NCBI RefSeq assembly: GCF_001542625.1
Contig: NZ_CP016279.1
Location: 7,378,001 to 7,442,000 of the forward strand
Direction: 5' to 3'
Source of the DNA: Streptomyces griseochromogenes
GTDB lineage: Bacteria; Actinomycetota; Actinomycetes; Streptomycetales; Streptomycetaceae
DNA length: 64,000 nucleotides
Of the stretch, positions 18,963-27,844 are shown piece by piece. The position numbers and the translations under genes were made by a program. Every line of letters starts with the position of its first letter. The stretch's first letter is position 1. The notes below the pieces were generated by a model, which ran no database searches, was not told where the DNA came from, and saw nothing but the letters and a program-made list of their open reading frames with translations.

Positions 18963-19655
18963 ATGCGGTTGTCGTCGACCGGTTCCGCCACGATGGCGCG
19001 GGGCCCTGTCCACCACCCGCTGTTCGCGCGCTACTACGCCCGGCTCAGCGTGGCCGCCGAGACCCGGTTCGGGATGGCCGGGACGCGCGAGCGGCTCCTC
19101 GCCGGGCTGTCGGGGCGGGTGATCGAGATCGGTGCCGGCAACGGGCTGAACTTCGGGCACTATCCGGGGACCGTCGCGGAGGTCGTCGCGATCGAACCGG
19201 AGCCGCTGCTGCGGAAGTTGGCCCTGCAGTCGGCCCTGCGCGTCCAGGTGCCGGTCGATGTGGTGCCGGGGGCGGCGGAGGCGCTGCCGGTGAAGAGCGA
19301 GGCCTTCGATGCCGCCGTGCTGTCGCTGGTGCTGTGCAGCGTGCGGGACGTGCCGCGGGCGCTGGGCGAGGTACGGCGGGTGCTCAGACCGGGCGGCGAG
19401 GTGCGGTTCTTCGAGCACGGCCGGGGCGGCGGCCGGGTGATGGGGCTGACCCAGCGCGTCCTGGACCGGACGCTGTGGCCCGCGCTGAACGGCGGCTGCC
19501 ATCTCGCCCGGGACCCGGTCGCCGAACTGCGCGGGGCCGGGTTCGAACTCGGCCCGTACCGGCGGGTGTCGCTGCCGGAGAAGGGGCCGAAACTGCCCAC
19601 CTCTTACTGTGCGCTGGGGACGGCCTGGCGGCCGGGCGAGCCGGTCGCGCGGTGA
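18963..19655 (+). CDS. Class I SAM-dependent methyltransferase
   Basis: 230-residue small-molecule or lipid-type methyltransferase. Motif I is VIEIGAGNGLNFGHYP, followed by an acidic residue in VVAIEPEP, AAVLSLVLCSVRDVPRAL (motif II region) and LRPGGEVRFFEHGRG (motif III). It resembles the UbiE/methyltransferase-11 group. The ATG at 18963 follows CGGGAGGTTGCC; the frame is open further upstream but without a ribosome site. The substrate is unknown. It stands alone between the bio operon and a convergent toxin-antitoxin pair. Confidence 0.8.
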   Translation: MRLSSTGSATMARGPVHHPLFARYYARLSVAAETRFGMAGTRERLLAGLSGRVIEIGAGNGLNFGHYPGTVAEVVAIEPEPLLRKLALQSALRVQVPVDVVPGAAEALPVKSEAFDAAVLSLVLCSVRDVPRALGEVRRVLRPGGEVRFFEHGRGGGRVMGLTQRVLDRTLWPALNGGCHLARDPVAELRGAGFELGPYRRVSLPEKGPKLPTSYCALGTAWRPGEPVAR

Positions 19656-19679
19656 TCCGGCGGTCCGGCCCGCCGCCGG

Positions 19680-20054
19680 TCACAGGCTCCAGCGGCGCAG
19701 CTCCCGGGCGATGTCGTCGATGCCCGCCTCGCCGCTCTTGACCAGCCGGGCGAGGTCGCGGACCTGCTCGGGCGAGGTGACCACCTTCAGACCGCTGGCG
19801 ACCAGATAGGCGTAGGCGACGGCCGAGGCGAACAGGGCGTTGGAGCGCTCCAGCGCCGGCACGTGGACGAGCAGCTGGAGCAGCGCGGCGGCGCGGGCGT
19901 GCGGGGTGTCGTAGACGGGCACGTCGAATATCTCCGCCCGGTGGCGGGCGACGGCGGCGACCAGGGCGCCCCAGTCGGTGACCTGCGGGTCCCCCGGCGT
20001 CTTCTGTTCGGCGAGCATGAGCAGCCAGGCGAGATCGATGCTGAGTTCGTTCAA
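19680..20054 (-). CDS. Fic/Doc-like toxin component with degenerate active site
   Basis: 124-residue protein like those annotated in Streptomyces as Fic-family toxin (recalled: IDLAWLLMLAEQKTPGDPQVTDWGALVAAVARH is typical). Doc/Fic enzymes transfer AMP or phosphate from ATP with an HPFx(D/A)GNKR motif. Here the equivalent stretch is PALERSNAL within VHVPALERSNALFASAVAYAYLVASG, so only the Asn aligns and the catalytic His, Gly, Lys and Arg are missing. It is either a divergent toxin or an inactive relative. The antitoxin gene ends four bases upstream. Confidence 0.7.
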   Translation of the reverse strand: MNELSIDLAWLLMLAEQKTPGDPQVTDWGALVAAVARHRAEIFDVPVYDTPHARAAALLQLLVHVPALERSNALFASAVAYAYLVASGLKVVTSPEQVRDLARLVKSGEAGIDDIARELRRWSL

Positions 20055-20058
20055 GGGA

Positions 20059-20301
20059 TCAGCTGCGGTCTTCGCCGGAGTCGGTGCCGCGCGCCTCGCC
20101 GAACTCCTCGGCGAACACGGACTCGTACTGCTTCATGAAGTCGGCTGCGGCGTCCACGAAGGTGCGGCCGGCCTCCCCGGTGTCCTGTCTGACCAGCTCT
20201 TCTATGTAGCGGTTCACGCTCATGCCGCGGGCCAGGGCGCGCTCGCGGGCCGCGCGGGCGGTGCCCTCGTCCACGCGCACGTTCAGCTGGGTCTTCGCCA
20301 T
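20059..20301 (-). CDS. Ribbon-helix-helix antitoxin
   Basis: 80-residue protein with an N-terminal RHH domain (MAKTQLNVRVDEGTARAARERALARGMSVNRYIEELVRQ) and an acidic C-terminal tail likely to wrap the toxin. First gene of a two-gene operon with the Fic-like protein. The ATG at 20301 lacks a Shine-Dalgarno. A -10-like TAGCGT lies six bases upstream, so the mRNA is probably leaderless. Confidence 0.8.
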   Translation of the reverse strand: MAKTQLNVRVDEGTARAARERALARGMSVNRYIEELVRQDTGEAGRTFVDAAADFMKQYESVFAEEFGEARGTDSGEDRS

Positions 20302-20307
20302 GCTTCG

Positions 20308-20337
20308 ACGCTAGCGCCGATGTGCTAGCAGCGGCAA
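20308..20337 (-). promoter_or_regulatory. Antitoxin promoter with paired GCTAGC sites
   Basis: On the minus strand TTGCCG (20332-20337) and TAGCGT (20308-20313) are 18 bases apart, with the ATG six bases after the -10. Two GCTAGC palindromes (20310-20315 and 20324-20329), 14 bases apart, overlap the promoter. This is the usual layout for cooperative binding by a ribbon-helix-helix autorepressor. Confidence 0.55.
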
Positions 20338-20456
20338 GGGCGCACGGGCCCCCGTGCGGCCGTCCCCCGGCTTGGTGAGCCTGGGGGGATTCCGGCTGTG
20401 CGACGGGTCACACTAGTCTCGGCCGGTACGAGGGAGTCGACGACCGGGAGGCGGTC

Positions 20457-21269
20457 TTGTCCACACCTGCTGCCGAACACGCGCCGGGCCGGGCGCGCGA
20501 CGGCTCTATCGCGGCCCGCGCCAGCGGGCTGACCAAGGCTTACGGCTCCGGCGAGACGACCGTGCTCGCCCTGGACTCGGTGGACGTGGACATCGCGCGC
20601 GGTCGCTTCACCGCCGTGATGGGACCCTCGGGCTCGGGGAAGTCCACCCTGATGCACTGCCTGGCGGGCCTGGACAGCGTCTCGGCCGGGCAGATCTGGC
20701 TCGGCGACACGGAGATCACGGGCCTGAGGGACCGGGAGCTGACCCGGCTGCGGCGGGACCGGATCGGCTTCATGTTCCAGTCGTTCAACCTCATCCCGAC
20801 GCTCACCGCGGCCGAGAACATCACGCTGCCCATGGACATCGCCGGCCGCAGGCCCGACGAGACGTGGCTGGAGCAGGTCATCGACACGCTCGGGCTGCGA
20901 GGGCGCCTGACGCACCGCCCGGCGCAGCTCTCGGGCGGTCAGCAGCAGCGGGTCGCCTGTGCCCGGGCGCTGGCCTCCCGGCCCGAGCTGATCTTCGCCG
21001 ACGAGCCGACGGGCAACCTGGACTCGCGGGCCGGGCTCGAAGTGCTGGGCTTTCTGCGCCGCGCCGTGGACGACCTCGGGCAGACCGTCGTCATGGTCAC
21101 CCACGACCCGGGCGCGGCCGCCCACTCCGACCTGGTGCTCTTCCTCGGCGACGGGCGGATCGTGGACCAGATGGAGCAACCGACGGCGGACGCCGTACTG
21201 GAGCGCATGAAGGCGTTCGACGTGGTGCGCGGACGGCTCGGCGACGGCAGCACCGTCCAGGAGGGCTGA
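20457..21269 (+). CDS. ABC transporter ATP-binding protein (MacB/LolD type)
   Basis: 270-residue ATPase: Walker A GPSGSGKST, Q-loop FMFQSFNLIPTLTAAENITLP, signature LSGGQQQRVACARAL, Walker B LIFADEPTGNLDS. The NLIPTLTAAEN and TGNLDS wording is that of the MacB/FtsE/LolD group, whose partners are FtsX-type permeases, and the next gene is one. The start is TTG, chosen for the CGGGAGGCGG six bases upstream. The stop is five bases before the permease start. Confidence 0.93.
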   Translation: MSTPAAEHAPGRARDGSIAARASGLTKAYGSGETTVLALDSVDVDIARGRFTAVMGPSGSGKSTLMHCLAGLDSVSAGQIWLGDTEITGLRDRELTRLRRDRIGFMFQSFNLIPTLTAAENITLPMDIAGRRPDETWLEQVIDTLGLRGRLTHRPAQLSGGQQQRVACARALASRPELIFADEPTGNLDSRAGLEVLGFLRRAVDDLGQTVVMVTHDPGAAAHSDLVLFLGDGRIVDQMEQPTADAVLERMKAFDVVRGRLGDGSTVQEG

Positions 21270-21273
21270 CCCC

Positions 21274-23841
21274 GTGCTCAAGGCGACCTTGCGGAGTTTC
21301 CTCGCCCACAAGGGCCGGCTGGCGCTGTCCGCGCTGGCCGTCGTGCTGTCCGTGGCCTTCGTCGCGGGCAGCCTGATCTTCTCCGACACCGTCACCCGCA
21401 CCTTCGACCGGCTGTTCGCCTCGACCTCCGCCGACGTGACGCTCGAACCGAAGCAGGACCTGAAGTCCTCCAGGGCCGCGGGCGCGGTCGAGACCGTGCC
21501 CGCGGCCCTGAAGGACCGGGTGGCGAAGGTCGAGGGGGTCGCGGCGGCGCACGCGGACGTGTCGGTGGAGAACGTGGTGGTGGTCGACGGCCACAACAAG
21601 TCCGTCGGCCCGACCACCGGCGCCCCGACCATCGCCACCTCCTGGTACGTCACCCACCGCAGCCCGGTGAAGCTGACCTCCGGTCATGCGCCGCGCGGCG
21701 CGGGCGAGGCACTGCTCGACGCGGACACCGCGGACAAGAGGCACGTGCGCATCGGCGACACCCTGACCGTGCAGGCACAGCCGGGCACGTTCCGGGTTCG
21801 GGTCGTCGGCATCGCCACGTTCACCACCACCAACCCGGGCGCGGCCCTGGTCTTCCTGGACCCCGCGGTGGCCGCCCGTGAGCTGCTCGGCTCCGCCGGG
21901 CGAGCCACCAGCATCTCGGTGGACGCGGCCCAAGGAGTGACCGACGCGGAACTCAAGCGCCGCGTCGGCGAGACGATCGGCACCGGCACCTACGACCTGA
22001 AGACCGCCGGCGAACAGGCCAAGTCGGCCGCGGCCCAGCTCGGCGGGTTCCTGGATGTCATCAAGTACGTGATGCTGGGGTTCGCCGGCATCGCCGTGCT
22101 CGTCGGCGTCTTCCTGATCGTCAACACCTTCTCGATGCTCATCGCCCAGCGCACCCGCGAACTGGGCCTGCTGCGGGCCCTGGGCGCCGACCGGCGCCAG
22201 GTGCGGCGGTCGGTGCTCACGGAGGCGGTCCTGCTCGGCGTGACCGGTTCGACGCTGGGCCTCGCGGCCGGGATAGGGCTGGCGTTCGGGCTGATCCGGC
22301 TGATGAGCGCGTTCGGGATGAATCTGAAGGCCACGGAGATGGTCATCGGCTGGCCGACACCCGTGGCGGCGTACGCCGTCGGGGTCGGTGTCACCTTCGT
22401 CGCCGCGTACCTGCCCGCGCGGCGCGCGGCGGCCGTCTCGCCGATGGCGGCGCTGGCGGACGCCGAAGTCGCCGGTGTGGGCAAGCCGTTGAAGGTACGG
22501 GCGATCGTCGGCGGGGTGGTCGGGGCGGCCGGTGCGGCCGCCCTGGCCGGGTCCGCGGCGGCCACGAAGACCGCGCCCGCGGCCGCACAGCTGGGCCTGG
22601 GCGTGGTCCTGACGCTGATCGCGACCGTGATCGCCGGTCCGCTGCTGGTGCGGCCGGTGATCCGTGTCCTCGGTGGCGCCTTCCCCGCGGTGTTCGGGTC
22701 GGTGGGCCGGATGAGCCAGCGCAACGCCCTGCGCAATCCGCGCCGCACCGGCGCCACCGCGGCCGCGCTGATGGTGGGCCTGGCGCTGGTCGGCGGGATG
22801 TCGGTGGCCAGCGCCTCGATGTCCGCCTCGTTCGACCAGCGGATCGACAAGACGCTGGGCGCCGACTTCGTCGTCCAGAACGACAACTTCATGCCGTTCA
22901 CCAAGGAGATCACGGACAAGGTGCGCGGCACCGAGGGCGTGCGGCTCGTCGTACGGCAGCGGTACGCGCCGGTGGCCGTCCGGCTCCCCGACGGCAACCG
23001 CGTGACGACGACCGCCGCCGGCTACGACCCCCGGATCGAGGAGGTCGCCCATGTGACGTACACGGCCGGGAGCGGCGCGGCGGCGCTCGCGGACGGCGGG
23101 CTCGGCATGGACGCCGACTTCGCCAGGGACCACGACGTACGCCTGGGCAGCACTCTGCCCGTCGAGTTCCCCGGCGGGCACCGGGCCGAGATGCGGGTGG
23201 GCGCGCTCACGAAGCAGGGCGGCGGCGACGGGTTCGGCATGCAGGGCGGGCTGTTCTTCGGCATCGGCACGGTCGAGAAGTACGTACCCGGCGGCCAGGA
23301 CGGCACCCTCTACGTCAAACGGGCCTCCGGCACCGGTGCCGACCTGCTGCGCTCCCGTCTGGAACGGACCCTTGAGCCGTATCCGCAGGTACGGGTCCGC
23401 GACCAGGCCGACTACAAGAAGCTCGTGCACGACCAGATCGCCGTGCTGCTGTACCTGGTCTACGCGCTGCTCGGACTCGCGATCGTCATCGCGGTGCTCG
23501 GTGTGGTCAACACCCTCGCCCTGTCGGTGGTCGAGCGCACCCGGGAGATCGGGCTGCTGCGCGCGATCGGGCTCAGCCGGCGGCAGTTGCGCCGGATGAT
23601 CCGGCTGGAGTCAGTGGTGATCGCGGTGTTCGGCGCCGTCCTCGGCCTGGGGCTGGGGCTCGTGTGGGGCGTGTGCGTCCAGCGGGTACTGGCCCTGCGG
23701 GGCATGACCGCGCTCGCGTTCCCCTGGGGCACGATCGTCGCGGTGGTGATCGGCTCGGCGGTGGTGGGGATCGTGGCCGCCCTGCTGCCGGCGCTCAGGG
23801 CGTCGCGGATGAACGTGCTGGCGGCGATCGCGCACGAGTGA
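21274..23841 (+). CDS. ABC transporter permease with two FtsX domains
   Basis: 855-residue permease: an N-terminal membrane helix, a large extracellular MacB-type domain, three helices of a first FtsX core (about residues 255-385), a second extracellular domain, and a second FtsX core near the C-terminus (VLLYLVYALLGLAIVIAVLGVVNTLALSVVERTREIGLLRAIG). This is the large actinobacterial exporter or mechanotransmission type of permease. Start GTG at 21274. It forms a unit with the ATPase upstream. Substrate unknown; lipids, lipoproteins or peptides are typical. Confidence 0.92.
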   Translation: MLKATLRSFLAHKGRLALSALAVVLSVAFVAGSLIFSDTVTRTFDRLFASTSADVTLEPKQDLKSSRAAGAVETVPAALKDRVAKVEGVAAAHADVSVENVVVVDGHNKSVGPTTGAPTIATSWYVTHRSPVKLTSGHAPRGAGEALLDADTADKRHVRIGDTLTVQAQPGTFRVRVVGIATFTTTNPGAALVFLDPAVAARELLGSAGRATSISVDAAQGVTDAELKRRVGETIGTGTYDLKTAGEQAKSAAAQLGGFLDVIKYVMLGFAGIAVLVGVFLIVNTFSMLIAQRTRELGLLRALGADRRQVRRSVLTEAVLLGVTGSTLGLAAGIGLAFGLIRLMSAFGMNLKATEMVIGWPTPVAAYAVGVGVTFVAAYLPARRAAAVSPMAALADAEVAGVGKPLKVRAIVGGVVGAAGAAALAGSAAATKTAPAAAQLGLGVVLTLIATVIAGPLLVRPVIRVLGGAFPAVFGSVGRMSQRNALRNPRRTGATAAALMVGLALVGGMSVASASMSASFDQRIDKTLGADFVVQNDNFMPFTKEITDKVRGTEGVRLVVRQRYAPVAVRLPDGNRVTTTAAGYDPRIEEVAHVTYTAGSGAAALADGGLGMDADFARDHDVRLGSTLPVEFPGGHRAEMRVGALTKQGGGDGFGMQGGLFFGIGTVEKYVPGGQDGTLYVKRASGTGADLLRSRLERTLEPYPQVRVRDQADYKKLVHDQIAVLLYLVYALLGLAIVIAVLGVVNTLALSVVERTREIGLLRAIGLSRRQLRRMIRLESVVIAVFGAVLGLGLGLVWGVCVQRVLALRGMTALAFPWGTIVAVVIGSAVVGIVAALLPALRASRMNVLAAIAHE

Positions 23842-23907
23842 CGCTCCCGCGCGGGCGTGATGGAATCGGGGATCCGGACGCAAGTCACGTGCAGCCGAGG
23901 AGAGTTC

Positions 23908-24789
23908 ATGCCGCGCCCGTTCCGCTTCGGAGTCAACCTGCTCACGCCGTCGCCCGCCGCCGAGTGGCGGGCCAAGTGCCGCCGCGCCGAGGAACTGGGG
24001 TACGACGTGATCCTGGTCCCGGACCACCTCGGCATGGTCGCGCCGTTCCCGGCGCTGGCGGCGGCCGCCGAGGCGACCGAGCGGCCCCGGCTCGGCACGT
24101 TCGTGCTCAACGCCGGCTTCTGGAATCCGGCGCTGCTGGCCCGTGAGGTCGCCACCACGGACGCGCTGACCGGCGGCCGTCTCGAACTCGGGCTGGGGAC
24201 CGGCTACGTCCCGGCAGAGCACGAGACGGCCGGGCTGCCGTTCGGCTCGCCGCGCGAGCGGGTGAACCACCTGCGGCACACGGTGCGGGAGCTGGACCGG
24301 CTGCTCGGCTCCGAGGAGCACCGGCCCCGCCCCGCGCAGTCCCGGGTGCCCCTGCTGATCGGCGCCAACGGCGACCGGATGCTGCGCCTGACGGCCGAGC
24401 ACGCGGACATCGCGGCCTTCACCGGGGCACGGCCGGGAGCCACCCCGGGTTCGCTCGCGCCGCTCACCGCCGAGGAGCTGGACGAGCGGGTGGCGCGCTA
24501 CCGGAAGCTGGCGGCGGACCGGGCGGAGCCCGCCGAGCTGAACCTGCTCCTCCAGCTCGTGGCCGTCACCGACGACCCGGAGCCGGCCCTGAAGCCGCTG
24601 CTGGAGCGGCAGCCCTCGCTGAGCCTGGACCAGGCGCTGGCGCTGCCGATCGTGCTGGCCGGGCCTCTGGAGGACGTCGTGGAGCGGGTGCGGGCGCAGC
24701 GGGACCGGTTCGGGTTCTCGTACCTGACCGTCCTGGAGCCGTGCATGGAGGCGTTCGCGCCGGTGATGGAGCGGCTGCGGTCCGCATGA
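23908..24789 (+). CDS. F420-dependent LLM-class oxidoreductase
   Basis: 293-residue luciferase-like monooxygenase-fold protein (TIM barrel) of the F420-dependent group: MPRPFRFGVNLLTPSPAAEWRAKCRRAEELGYDVILVPDHLG, ERPRLGTFVLNAGFWNPALLAREVATTDALTGGRLELGLGTGY. It should use coenzyme F420 for hydride transfer; substrate unknown. The ATG at 23908 follows CCGAGGAGAG, whereas an open extension upstream has no ribosome site. Confidence 0.85.
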   Translation: MPRPFRFGVNLLTPSPAAEWRAKCRRAEELGYDVILVPDHLGMVAPFPALAAAAEATERPRLGTFVLNAGFWNPALLAREVATTDALTGGRLELGLGTGYVPAEHETAGLPFGSPRERVNHLRHTVRELDRLLGSEEHRPRPAQSRVPLLIGANGDRMLRLTAEHADIAAFTGARPGATPGSLAPLTAEELDERVARYRKLAADRAEPAELNLLLQLVAVTDDPEPALKPLLERQPSLSLDQALALPIVLAGPLEDVVERVRAQRDRFGFSYLTVLEPCMEAFAPVMERLRSA

Positions 24790-24833
24790 CGGAATGCGCG
24801 GGCCGCCGCGGCTTCATGTGATGGGGTGATCGC

Positions 24834-25262
24834 ATGACCGAGCTGCGCATACGTTCCGCCCTGCCCGCCGACCTCGACGCCGTGCTGGCCTTCTGGAGGA
24901 CGGCCGCCGAGGGCACCAGCATCAGCGACGACCGCGCCGGGGTGGAGCGGCTGGTCGACCGTGATCCCGAGGCGCTGATCCTCGCCATGGGGAGGGACGG
25001 TGAACTGATCGGCACGGTGATCGCGGGCTTCGACGGCTGGCGCTGCCATCTGTACCGGCTCGCGGTGCATCCGGACCGGCGGCGCCAGGGCATCGGCTCG
25101 GCGCTGCTGGCCGCCGCGGAGGAGCGGTTCGTGCGGCTCGGCGGGCGGCGCGGGGACGCGATGGTGCTGGTCCGCAACGAACGGGCACACCACGCCTGGC
25201 GTGCGGCCGGGTACGCGCCCGAGGAGCGGTGGCGGCGCTGGGTGAAGCCCCTCACGGACTGA
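24834..25262 (+). CDS. GNAT-family N-acetyltransferase
   Basis: 142-residue single-domain acetyltransferase. Acetyl-CoA motif A is HPDRRRQGIGSALLAAAEERF, preceded by the strand LYRLAV. The N-terminal IRSALPADLDAVLAFWR is typical. It should acetylate an amine on a small molecule or protein; nothing shows which. Probably monocistronic. Confidence 0.85.
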   Translation: MTELRIRSALPADLDAVLAFWRTAAEGTSISDDRAGVERLVDRDPEALILAMGRDGELIGTVIAGFDGWRCHLYRLAVHPDRRRQGIGSALLAAAEERFVRLGGRRGDAMVLVRNERAHHAWRAAGYAPEERWRRWVKPLTD

Positions 25263-25413
25263 CCCCCGAGGACACTTTGCCCATCCTTTACCATTGAGGG
25301 AGCACTCGGCCCTCCGTGAAAGGTTGTGAGCGTCCGCCGATGGACGAACCTCCCGGTGCGCACCACCGCGCGCCCCTCCCCGGCCTGTCCGATCATGGGA
25401 CGGGGGTGACCCG

Positions 25414-26769
25414 ATGACCGAAGTGCTGCTCCTCGTGGTGGCGATCCTGCTCTCGCTCGCCTGCGGCGCCTTCGTGGCGGCCGAGTTCTCCCTGACCACG
25501 GTCGAGCGCGGCGAGCTGGAGCGGGCCGTCGCACGCGGCGAGCGCGGCGCCTCCGGCGCCCTGAAGGCCGTGCGGAACCTGACCTTCCAGCTCTCCGGCG
25601 CCCAGCTCGGCATCACCGTCACCAATCTGGTGGTCGGCATGCTCGCCGAGCCGTCGATCGCCAAACTGCTCGCCGGCCCGTTCGAGGCGCTCGGCCTCTC
25701 GGCCACGACGGCGAGCTCGGTCGCGCTGATCCTGGGCACGGGCCTGTCCACGGTGTTCCTGATGGTCGTCGGCGAACTGGTGCCCAAGAACTGGGCGATC
25801 TCCTCGCCGCTGGCCGTGGCCAAACGGGTGGGCAATCCGCAGCGCTGGTTCAGCGCCGCCTTCCGCCCCTTCATCACGCACCTCAACAACACGGCCAACC
25901 ACATGGTGCGCCGCTTCGGCCTGGAGCCCGCCGAGGAGCTCGCCTCCGCGCGCGGGCCGCAGGAGCTGGCCGCCCTCGCCCGGCACTCCGCCAAGGCGGG
26001 CGCGCTGGAGGCGGACACCGCCGAGCTGTTCCTGCGGACGCTGAACCTGGCCGACCTGAGCGCGCAGAACGTGATGACCCCGCGCGTCCAGGTCGTCGCC
26101 CTGGACACCCAGGCGACCTGCGAGGACGTGACGAACGCGACCCGGGCCACGGGCCTGTCCCGGTTCCCGGTCTACCGCGGCAGCCTCGACTCGGTCGTCG
26201 GCATCGCCCACATCAAGGACGTCCTGGCGCTGCCCGCCAAGGACCGGCCCCGCCGCTCGGTCGCCCAGGTGATGCGCGAGCCGCTGCTGGTGCCGGAGTC
26301 CCTCACCGTCGACCGGCTGCTGGACCGGCTCTCCGGCAAGCGCACCATGGCCGTCGTCATCGACGAGTACGGCGGTACGGCGGGCGTGGCGACGCTGGAG
26401 GACATCGTCGAGGAGGTCGTCGGCGAGGTGCGGGACGAGCACGACCCGCACGAGACGCCGGACCTCGCTCCGGCCGGCGCCGACGAAGCGGGCCGGGCCC
26501 TGTACTCCGCGGACGGCGCCGCCCGCACCGACCAGCTCGCGCGCGTGGGCCTGCGCGCGCCCGAGGGGCCGTACGAGACGCTGGCCGGCCTCGTCGCGAC
26601 CGAGCTGGGCCGCATACCCGGGGTCGGGGACCGGGTGGAGGTCGCCGGCTGGCGGCTGGACGTGGTGGACGCCGCCGGGCACCGGGCGGCCCGCGTGCTG
26701 CTGCACGCGCCGCTGGACGACGAGAAGAGCGACGAGAAGACGGACAAGAAGACGGAGCGGACCCGATGA
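25414..26769 (+). CDS. CNNM/HlyC-CorC family membrane protein with CBS pair (first of two)
   Basis: 451-residue protein: an N-terminal CNNM (DUF21) domain with about four hydrophobic segments (residues 1-150), two CBS domains (VMTPRVQVVALDTQATCEDV to VAQVMREPLLVPESLTVDRLLDRL), a GTAGVATLEDIVEEVVGEVRDEHD motif and a C-terminal CorC_HlyC domain. The family is linked to magnesium/cobalt efflux or membrane repair; the old name haemolysin is misleading. Its stop overlaps the next paralogue by four bases, so both are made together. Confidence 0.9.
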   Translation: MTEVLLLVVAILLSLACGAFVAAEFSLTTVERGELERAVARGERGASGALKAVRNLTFQLSGAQLGITVTNLVVGMLAEPSIAKLLAGPFEALGLSATTASSVALILGTGLSTVFLMVVGELVPKNWAISSPLAVAKRVGNPQRWFSAAFRPFITHLNNTANHMVRRFGLEPAEELASARGPQELAALARHSAKAGALEADTAELFLRTLNLADLSAQNVMTPRVQVVALDTQATCEDVTNATRATGLSRFPVYRGSLDSVVGIAHIKDVLALPAKDRPRRSVAQVMREPLLVPESLTVDRLLDRLSGKRTMAVVIDEYGGTAGVATLEDIVEEVVGEVRDEHDPHETPDLAPAGADEAGRALYSADGAARTDQLARVGLRAPEGPYETLAGLVATELGRIPGVGDRVEVAGWRLDVVDAAGHRAARVLLHAPLDDEKSDEKTDKKTERTR

Positions 26770-27779
26770 CCGCCGTTCAGCTGCTGATCGGTCTGGCGAC
26801 GCTGGTCGTCAACGCCTTCTTCGTGGGCGCCGAGTTCGCGCTGATCTCCGTGCGCCGCTCGCAGATCGAGCCGCTCGCCCAGGAGGGCGACCGGCGCGCC
26901 AAGAGCGTGCTGTGGGGCCTGGAGCACGTCTCCGCGCTGCTGGCCGCCGCGCAGCTGGGCATCACGCTGTGCACCCTGGTCCTCGGTGTGGTCGCCGAGC
27001 CGGCGATCGCGCATCTGCTGGAGCCGGTGTTCCACGCGGTCGGCGTGTCCAAGAGCGTGGGCCACGGGGTGTCCTTCGTGATCGCGCTGTCCCTGGCCAC
27101 CTATCTGCACATGCTGCTGGGCGAGATGGTGCCCAAGAACGTGGCGCTCGCCGAGCCGGTGCGCAGCGCGCTGCTGCTCGGCCCTCCCCTTGTCGCGCTG
27201 TCCCGGGCGCTGCGCCCGGTGATCTTCGCGATCAACGCCTTCGCGAACGGGCTCCTGAAGCTGCTCAGGGTGGAGGCCAAGGGCGAGGTCGCGGCGACCT
27301 TCACGGACACCGAACTGGCCGAGATCGTCAGGGACGCCAGCCAGGCGGGCCTGATCGACGACCGTGCGCAGGAACGGCTGCACGACGCCCTGGAGCTGGG
27401 CCGCAGGCCGGTGCGGGACGTGGTCGTACCGCTGGAACGGGTGGTGTACGCGCGCGTGGGCGTCACGGCGGAGCAGCTGGAGCGGCTGTCGGCCGAGTCG
27501 GGCTTCTCCCGGTTCCCGGTGGTCGACGAGGGCCGCCGGATCGTGGGCTACCTGCACGTCAAGGACGCCCTGGACGCCTCACCCCGGAACGTGCCGTTCC
27601 GGCTGCGCGACATGCGGCCCATCGCGCGCGTCCGCGAGAACACCCCGCTGGACGACGTGCTCACCGCCATGCGAGGCAGCGGTACGCACCTCGCGGGCGT
27701 GCTGGGCGACGACGGGCGGCTGGGCGGCCTGGTGACCATGGAGGACGTCCTGCGGGAGCTGTTCGGTCAGCCCGCGTGA
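26766..27779 (+). CDS. CNNM/CBS membrane protein (second of two)
   Basis: 337-residue paralogue of the preceding gene: a CNNM domain (FFVGAEFALISVRRSQIEPLAQEG, HMLLGEMVPKNVALAEPV) and a CBS pair ending LGGLVTMEDVLRELFGQP. It lacks the CorC_HlyC C-terminal domain of its neighbour. The ATGA overlap indicates translational coupling, and the two probably form a hetero-oligomer, which is inference. The ion carried cannot be told from sequence. Confidence 0.88.
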   Translation: MTAVQLLIGLATLVVNAFFVGAEFALISVRRSQIEPLAQEGDRRAKSVLWGLEHVSALLAAAQLGITLCTLVLGVVAEPAIAHLLEPVFHAVGVSKSVGHGVSFVIALSLATYLHMLLGEMVPKNVALAEPVRSALLLGPPLVALSRALRPVIFAINAFANGLLKLLRVEAKGEVAATFTDTELAEIVRDASQAGLIDDRAQERLHDALELGRRPVRDVVVPLERVVYARVGVTAEQLERLSAESGFSRFPVVDEGRRIVGYLHVKDALDASPRNVPFRLRDMRPIARVRENTPLDDVLTAMRGSGTHLAGVLGDDGRLGGLVTMEDVLRELFGQPA

Positions 27780-27844
27780 GCCGCCCCGGGGTTCCGAGGG
27801 CGACCGACCGGCGGGTATGGAGCCGGGATACCATCGCTGTCGCC

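Noticed and set aside
21097..23430. A 777-codon minus-strand frame
   Set aside because: Antisense to the FtsX permease, low-complexity Arg/Gly/His composition, no ribosome site.
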